From Acidobacteriota bacterium (lineage in GTDB: Bacteria; Acidobacteriota; Terriglobia; Acidiferrales; UBA7541), in NCBI GenBank assembly GCA_003223215.1, contig QHYH01000111.1:31984-95983 (forward strand): a DNA stretch of 64,000 bases. Direction: 5' to 3'. The stretch's first letter is position 1; each line of letters starts with the position of its first letter. Of this stretch, positions 61,708 to 64,000 are shown one piece after another. The notes beneath the pieces were generated by a model. That model worked only from the letters and a program-made list of their open reading frames with translations. It was not told the DNA's origin and did no database searches. A program made the translations under genes and the position numbers.

Positions 61708-61912
61708 CCTGCGTGCGTATCAGTTGGGGCCTCGCAGCGCGTTTGCCGGCCGCTGACGGTAGAGCTTGGCTTCTTAGACGCGTGTAGCCCCGTGTCGCAA
61801 GGGATTCATTTATGGGGAGTGTGGAAACCCTGCTCCCCCTTTGGCTTCACAACACTTGTAAGGGCGGACCGCCGCGCCCCTTTCCGGGGGAAGATCGGGG
61901 CTCCGCTCAAAA

Positions 61913-62902
61913 CTAATGCGGCTGCAGCAAATCCATCGTGCTTGCCGGACCGGGATTCCATTTCTTCTCCGCCTCAAGCTGCAAATTGCGCTGCCGCTCC
62001 GCTTCCTGCTTATTCCCGCTCCGAGCGTATGCGATCGCCAGTTGGTAATACCCTGCCGGATCTGCCGGTTCTAGTTCCACATATTTTCTCAGCGAAGAAA
62101 TCGCCTCGGGAAATTTCCCCGCCCCGTTCAACGCAATTCCGAGTCCCAGGTACGGCTGCGCCAGGCCGACGTCGAGTTGCGTTGCGCGAGTGAAGTGCTT
62201 GATGGCCTCTTCTGCACTCTGCTGCCGCCAAGCAAGATCACCCAACATGAATTCCGCAGCCGGCGAATCCGGATTCACCCTCAACTCCTCCCCGAATTCC
62301 TTACGCGCTTCTTCCGCCGTTTCCGGCGTCATCGGCTTCGCCAGAATGATTCGCCCAAGCTGGTAGTGGACTCCCGGCTGATTCGGATACTGCTCCAGAA
62401 TCTTCTTGTATTTCGCGGTCGCGTTTTCGTACTCCCCTCTCGCCTGGTAGGACTCGGCTAGCAGCTCCTGCGCTTCCGCCGAGTCTCCCGCTCGATTGAG
62501 CAAGCGCTGTGCCGCCCGGTTCGCCAGTTCCGAGTAGTAGCGTGTCGTCAGATAGAGCACTTTGGTGTCGCTTGGAAACTCGCGGTTGAGCCAGAGCAGC
62601 GATTCCACAACGGCATCTTCCTGGTCGGTGACCATCCCGCATTGCGCAGTCGCCATCGCCGCCTGGTAGCGCAATTTCTTATCCGTGATCTGCCGCGTAC
62701 CTTTCTTCAAAATGGCTAGAGCCTCAATACAGTGTCCCGTCGACGCCAGGTCGATTCCCCGTTCGAGAGACGTTGCGGATACTCCCTTGCTCAATGGCAC
62801 GTCAGTCGGCGCCTGGGCTTCGGATAGCCCGCCAGCCAGACCCCAAGCGAGGCACAGGACCGCTAAACCGAGGACGCGGCCCGATTTCGCGACGTGACTC
62901 AC
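61913..62902 (-). CDS. Secreted TPR-repeat protein (4)
   Basis: A 329-residue protein. I chose the GTG at 62902 because a good signal peptide follows (RVLGLAVLCLAWGLAGGLSEAQ, cited in part) and GGGAAG lies upstream; the open frame extends 49 codons further without signal character. It contains about six TPR units, including AQELLAESYQARGEYENATAK, GVHYQLGRIILAKP and AQPYLGLGIALNGAGKFPEA. It is convergent with the CRTAC1 gene at 59971. It completes the pattern of TPR proteins placed beside CRTAC1 and receptor genes. Confidence 0.83.
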   Translation of the reverse strand: MSHVAKSGRVLGLAVLCLAWGLAGGLSEAQAPTDVPLSKGVSATSLERGIDLASTGHCIEALAILKKGTRQITDKKLRYQAAMATAQCGMVTDQEDAVVESLLWLNREFPSDTKVLYLTTRYYSELANRAAQRLLNRAGDSAEAQELLAESYQARGEYENATAKYKKILEQYPNQPGVHYQLGRIILAKPMTPETAEEARKEFGEELRVNPDSPAAEFMLGDLAWRQQSAEEAIKHFTRATQLDVGLAQPYLGLGIALNGAGKFPEAISSLRKYVELEPADPAGYYQLAIAYARSGNKQEAERQRNLQLEAEKKWNPGPASTMDLLQPH

Positions 62903-63322
62903 AGAAGTCTTCCCGAGAAACGGATGCGCTGAAGCCAAAAAAAGACGAAAAGATTGTATACGACTTAGTATCCGTAGTATAGAAGGGCCTCGCAGTTCGC
63001 CACTCGCTCTCGGAGCAAGCCAGAAACATATTTCGAAGCACGTCCACAATCGTTCCTCGGTCTACACCTGAGCCCTACCGATTCCGCACAAGAAACGCCC
63101 CGCCTTCGTAGGTCGGACGGAAGGACGATGTCCCACGGTTCTCTATCGAGACGAGGGCTTGCCCAAGCGGCTGAGAGCAAAGTTGCGTTTCTTTTCGCTG
63201 TATCCAAATTCTGTGTACTGTATCGTAGCCACAAGAAGCTACCAGGACCTCGCCCTCTTTCATCATCCCTCTATGCACAGCCTTCGTCAATTTACTGGGA
63301 AATTCACCAATTAGTGGGAAAT
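62903..63322. other. Intergenic region between TPR protein 4 and the GntR regulator
   Basis: No gene is supported. The region has GTATAC-containing sequence near 62956, a GTGTACTGTATCGTAG stretch at 63213-63228 that partly matches 57864-57881, and a 19-base tandem repeat starting at 63292. The promoter of the TPR gene should be here. Confidence 0.45.
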
Positions 63323-63329
63323 TCACCAA
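63292..63329. repeat. Two-copy tandem repeat of 19 bases
   Basis: TTACTGGGAAATTCACCAA (63292-63310) is followed directly by a second copy that differs at one base (C to G at the fourth position). The second copy overlaps the GntR stop codon at 63323-63325. Confidence 0.6.
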
Positions 63330-64000
63330 CTGCCGCGTTCGCCTAGGTTTTCAATTACTTGGCACAGGCGTTCCGCCCCGTTCTCCCAGTTCAACTGGAT
63401 GGCCTTTTCCGCGCCAGGGCCGTCGCCCTGTTCGATGGCATTGACGATGTCCACGTGCTCGTTCACCGAGGTTTCCAGCCGGTCGATGATCGCGCTGGCG
63501 TACAGGCGCCAGTAGCGTTCGGTTTGCGGCTTCACCCCACTGTGGATGGTGCGCAATCTTGGACCCGCGCCCGCGTCGACGATTGCTTGGTGGAAACTGA
63601 TGTCCAGGTCGAACAAGCGGTTCGGATCACCCTGCTGGGCCGTTGCGCACTTGCTGAGCTCATAGTTCAAACGCTTCAGTTCGCTGACAAGGGCAGCGCG
63701 CGCTTTCAGATCCAGTTGACAGCACAAGCGAGCCGCGGAGCCTTCCAGGTGACCTACGATCCAGTACAACTCGCGCGCATCTTCCTTCGTCAGGGGCGCG
63801 ACAGAGAGCCGCTCCTTGCTTCCGGCGATGGAGGTAACGACGATATAGCCTTCCTGCTGGAGCCGGTGGCGCGCAGCACGGATGGGCGTGCGGCTGACGC
63901 GGAGCCGGTCGGCAAGATCCGCTTCGATGACCCGGCTGCCGGGGGCGAGTTTCCCGTGCACGATCAGTTCGCGCAGTCGGCGAAATGTGGTGTCGCTGAT
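63323..64000 (-). CDS. GntR-family regulator with FCD domain (5' end cut by window edge)
   Basis: The frame is open to the window edge and gives 225 codons. The N-terminal winged helix reads FRRLRELIVHGKLAPGS and VIEADLADRLRVSRTPIRAA. A linker and the all-helical FCD domain follow (about 85-215), with the metal-site residues in RLFDLDISFHQAIVDAG and NEHVDIVNAIEQGD. FCD regulators respond to carboxylates or sugar acids. The target is unknown; the imperfect palindromes at 57864 and 63213 are possible sites. About 10-20 residues are missing at the start. Confidence 0.88.
   Translation of the reverse strand: MSDTTFRRLRELIVHGKLAPGSRVIEADLADRLRVSRTPIRAARHRLQQEGYIVVTSIAGSKERLSVAPLTKEDARELYWIVGHLEGSAARLCCQLDLKARAALVSELKRLNYELSKCATAQQGDPNRLFDLDISFHQAIVDAGAGPRLRTIHSGVKPQTERYWRLYASAIIDRLETSVNEHVDIVNAIEQGDGPGAEKAIQLNWENGAERLCQVIENLGERGSW

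Overview
The window most resembles a piece of an Acidobacteriota chromosome. This is an inference from gene content: three Oar-type TonB-dependent receptors with an N-terminal carboxypeptidase-regulatory domain, three CRTAC1-type FG-GAP/ASPIC-UnbV proteins, several secreted TPR proteins, a DUF1080 protein, YncE-like beta-propellers, Tat-exported enzymes and GC-rich coding. No rRNA, complete tRNA, transposase, phage gene or CRISPR array was found.

Layout. 1-2.6 kb: the start of an ACT-domain gene, a Xre-RES toxin-antitoxin pair with a perfect inverted repeat over its start codon, and a small Cys-rich protein. 2.7-13.8 kb: a long minus-strand run (YncE propeller, three MmgE/PrpD proteins, a tartrate/malate-type dehydrogenase, an MHS-family carboxylate transporter, D-tartrate dehydratase TarD, DctA). 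It looks like a hydroxy-dicarboxylate (tartrate-like) utilisation operon. Its odd feature is that all three PrpD-fold enzymes appear to be exported by the Tat system. 14.2-21.0 kb: two more beta-propellers (one fused to a c-type cytochrome domain), a secreted amidohydrolase, an OmpR-type response regulator, its frameshifted histidine kinase and a TonB-receptor remnant. Two copies of a motif with 11-bp spacing are candidate binding sites for the regulator.

21.3-38.9 kb: carbohydrate genes (sialate O-acetylesterase-like, beta-helix protein, broken LacI regulator, GH42 beta-galactosidase, DUF1080 protein, TonB receptor, TPR protein, GH30 glucosylceramidase-like enzyme, TPR protein). 39.0-44.8 kb: a second TonB receptor and a CRTAC1 protein. 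45.2-57.6 kb: an arabinose/ribulose operon (araD, sodium/solute symporter, small membrane protein, araB), a peptidase S9 remnant, a large secreted protein of unknown family, a TPR protein and a third TonB receptor. Nearly identical LacI-type palindromes lie upstream of araD and upstream of the third receptor, tying them into one candidate regulon. 58-64 kb: a divergent pair of CRTAC1 proteins, a TPR protein, and a GntR/FCD regulator cut by the window edge.

Recurring theme: TonB receptor + secreted TPR protein, often with a CRTAC1 protein nearby, occurs about three times without any SusD-like partner. The receptors would import oligosaccharides or other ligands, secreted glycosidases and esterases would process them, and the symporter plus AraB/AraD would feed pentose into central metabolism. 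Three loci carry decayed genes (histidine kinase and receptor remnant, LacI regulator, S9 peptidase), while the long receptor genes are intact.
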